This document shows, piece after piece, positions 7,050-7,791 of a DNA stretch of 7,791 nt. Numbering within the stretch: the first letter of the stretch is position 1; each line of letters opens with the position of its first letter. This stretch comes from an uncultured Porphyromonadaceae bacterium. Lineage in GTDB: Bacteria; Bacteroidota; Bacteroidia; Bacteroidales; Muribaculaceae. The position numbers were made by a program, and so were the translations under genes. The notes under the pieces were generated by a model that was not told where the DNA came from, did no database searches, and saw nothing but the letters and a program-made list of their open reading frames with translations. The stretch lies in NCBI GenBank assembly GCA_947176545.1, contig CAMWRB010000053.1, positions 1 through 7,791 on the forward strand. The letters run 5' to 3'.

Positions 7050-7774
7050 AGCAGAAAATACGCGGTATCGTCATTCAGACCATCAAGCATAACGACCGTC
7101 ACAATATAGTGACACTATATACGGAGACACACGGACGTCTCACCTGCCTGTCGTCGGCATCCGCCGGCAAGACCGGACGCCTCCGTAAGGCAATCCTTTC
7201 GCCCCTGTCTATTATCGAGACCAACATAAATATCAACCCGGCACGCGAGCTTCACTTTTTAGGAAGTGTAGCGGCCGTGCATACGTGGCGAAACCTCTAT
7301 TTTGACCCCGACAAGACTGCGATGACTTTCTTTGTCGCTGATTTTCTCACCTCATTACTCCGCAAGTCTCCGGAAGACAGCGAGCTCTTTACATTCCTGC
7401 TCAGTGCCATAAACTCTCTCGATACCGCCACGCGCCCGGTCACCAACTTTCATCTATGCTTCCTGCTGAAGCTGACTCTCTTTATGGGTATTGAGCCTGA
7501 CTACTCCTCTTATCGTCCCGGTACGATATTTGATATGCGCGAAGGAACATTTCTTGATAGCGGCACCCACACTCACGCAGACATTCTGAGTCCTCAATAC
7601 ACTTCACTCCTGCCGTTGCTTTCACGCATGACATTCTCCAACCACCATCTGTTCAGATTTTCGGGTGAACAGCGACGCATCATACTCAACCACCTGATGC
7701 GCTATTACTCCATCCACCTCTCCATCCCCACAAAGCGAAGAAGCCTCGACATCCTCCTCGCCCTCTACAGATAA
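7046..7774 (+). CDS. recO: DNA repair protein RecO
   Basis: 242 residues, the usual length for Bacteroidetes RecO. The N-terminal part (about 1-80) has the RecO OB-fold pattern: KIRGIVIQTIKHNDRHNIVTLYT followed by a Gly-Arg-Leu turn. The helical C-terminal domain includes the PGTIFDMREGTF segment (about 163-174) and ends SLDILLALYR, as in relatives. RecO works in the cytoplasm in the RecFOR pathway: it anneals single strands and, with RecR, loads RecA onto SSB-coated DNA at gaps. The zinc-finger cysteines of Deinococcus-type RecO are absent; the few Cys residues present are not in CxxC pairs. The ATG overlaps the stop of the membrane-protein gene by 4 nt, so translation is probably coupled. 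Only 17 bases follow the stop, with no visible terminator. Confidence 0.9.
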   Translation: MKQKIRGIVIQTIKHNDRHNIVTLYTETHGRLTCLSSASAGKTGRLRKAILSPLSIIETNININPARELHFLGSVAAVHTWRNLYFDPDKTAMTFFVADFLTSLLRKSPEDSELFTFLLSAINSLDTATRPVTNFHLCFLLKLTLFMGIEPDYSSYRPGTIFDMREGTFLDSGTHTHADILSPQYTSLLPLLSRMTFSNHHLFRFSGEQRRIILNHLMRYYSIHLSIPTKRRSLDILLALYR

Positions 7775-7791
7775 TCTACGGCTTTGTGAAG

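Noticed and set aside
7729..7788. CACAAAGC and GCTTTGTG, an 8-bp inverted repeat across the end of recO
   Set aside because: The loop is 44 nt, the first arm is inside coding sequence and no T-run is visible before the window ends, so a terminator cannot be supported.

Overview
The window looks like chromosomal DNA from a gut Bacteroidales, possibly Muribaculaceae or a relative; the family-level guess is inference. The grounds are a Bacteroidetes-type promoter box (TAnnTTTG), absence of clear Shine-Dalgarno sequences, three fimbrillin (Mfa-like) surface lipoproteins, a Bacteroidetes-style rubrerythrin start, and a RecO without the zinc cysteines.

Layout. Positions 1-109 (minus strand) hold the first 36 codons of a rubrerythrin gene cut by the window edge. 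Positions 110-604 are a noncoding divergent region. Its middle (about 241-408) is a cluster of REP-like palindromes: three copies of a 15-bp element, two direct and one inverted, around a separate perfect GC-rich hairpin. A candidate promoter (487-494) follows, then a leader of about 100 nt. From 605 to 7774 five plus-strand genes are packed tightly: a short fimbrillin lipoprotein (605-1642), two large lipoproteins joining a fimbrillin-like N-terminal part to an Lcl_C/DUF1566-like C-terminal domain (1696-3639 and 3652-5571), a polytopic membrane protein of unknown function that may be GT-C-like (5583-7049), and recO (7046-7774). Gaps are 53, 12 and 11 nt, and the last pair overlaps by 4 nt (ATGA), so one transcript is plausible.

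How the genes may work together. The three lipoproteins look like components of a type V (FimA/Mfa-like) pilus or a related surface adhesin set: each has a lipoprotein signal peptide and a Thr-Arg-Ala motif at the place where the family's Arg-specific maturation site lies. The two large ones would suit a tip or accessory role, because their C-terminal Lcl_C-like domain is a ligand-binding type in other bacteria. No FimB/FimC/FimD-type usher, anchor or maturation protease is visible. The membrane protein and recO are probably an older housekeeping pair that the adhesin genes sit in front of.

Most notable signals: an in-frame hexanucleotide tandem repeat coding for Glu-Asn/Glu-Ser in the third lipoprotein (4279-4338), the REP-like cluster in a divergent promoter region, and the physical coupling of surface adhesin genes to a recombination gene. 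I found no CRISPR array, tRNA, rRNA, insertion sequence or convincing terminator.
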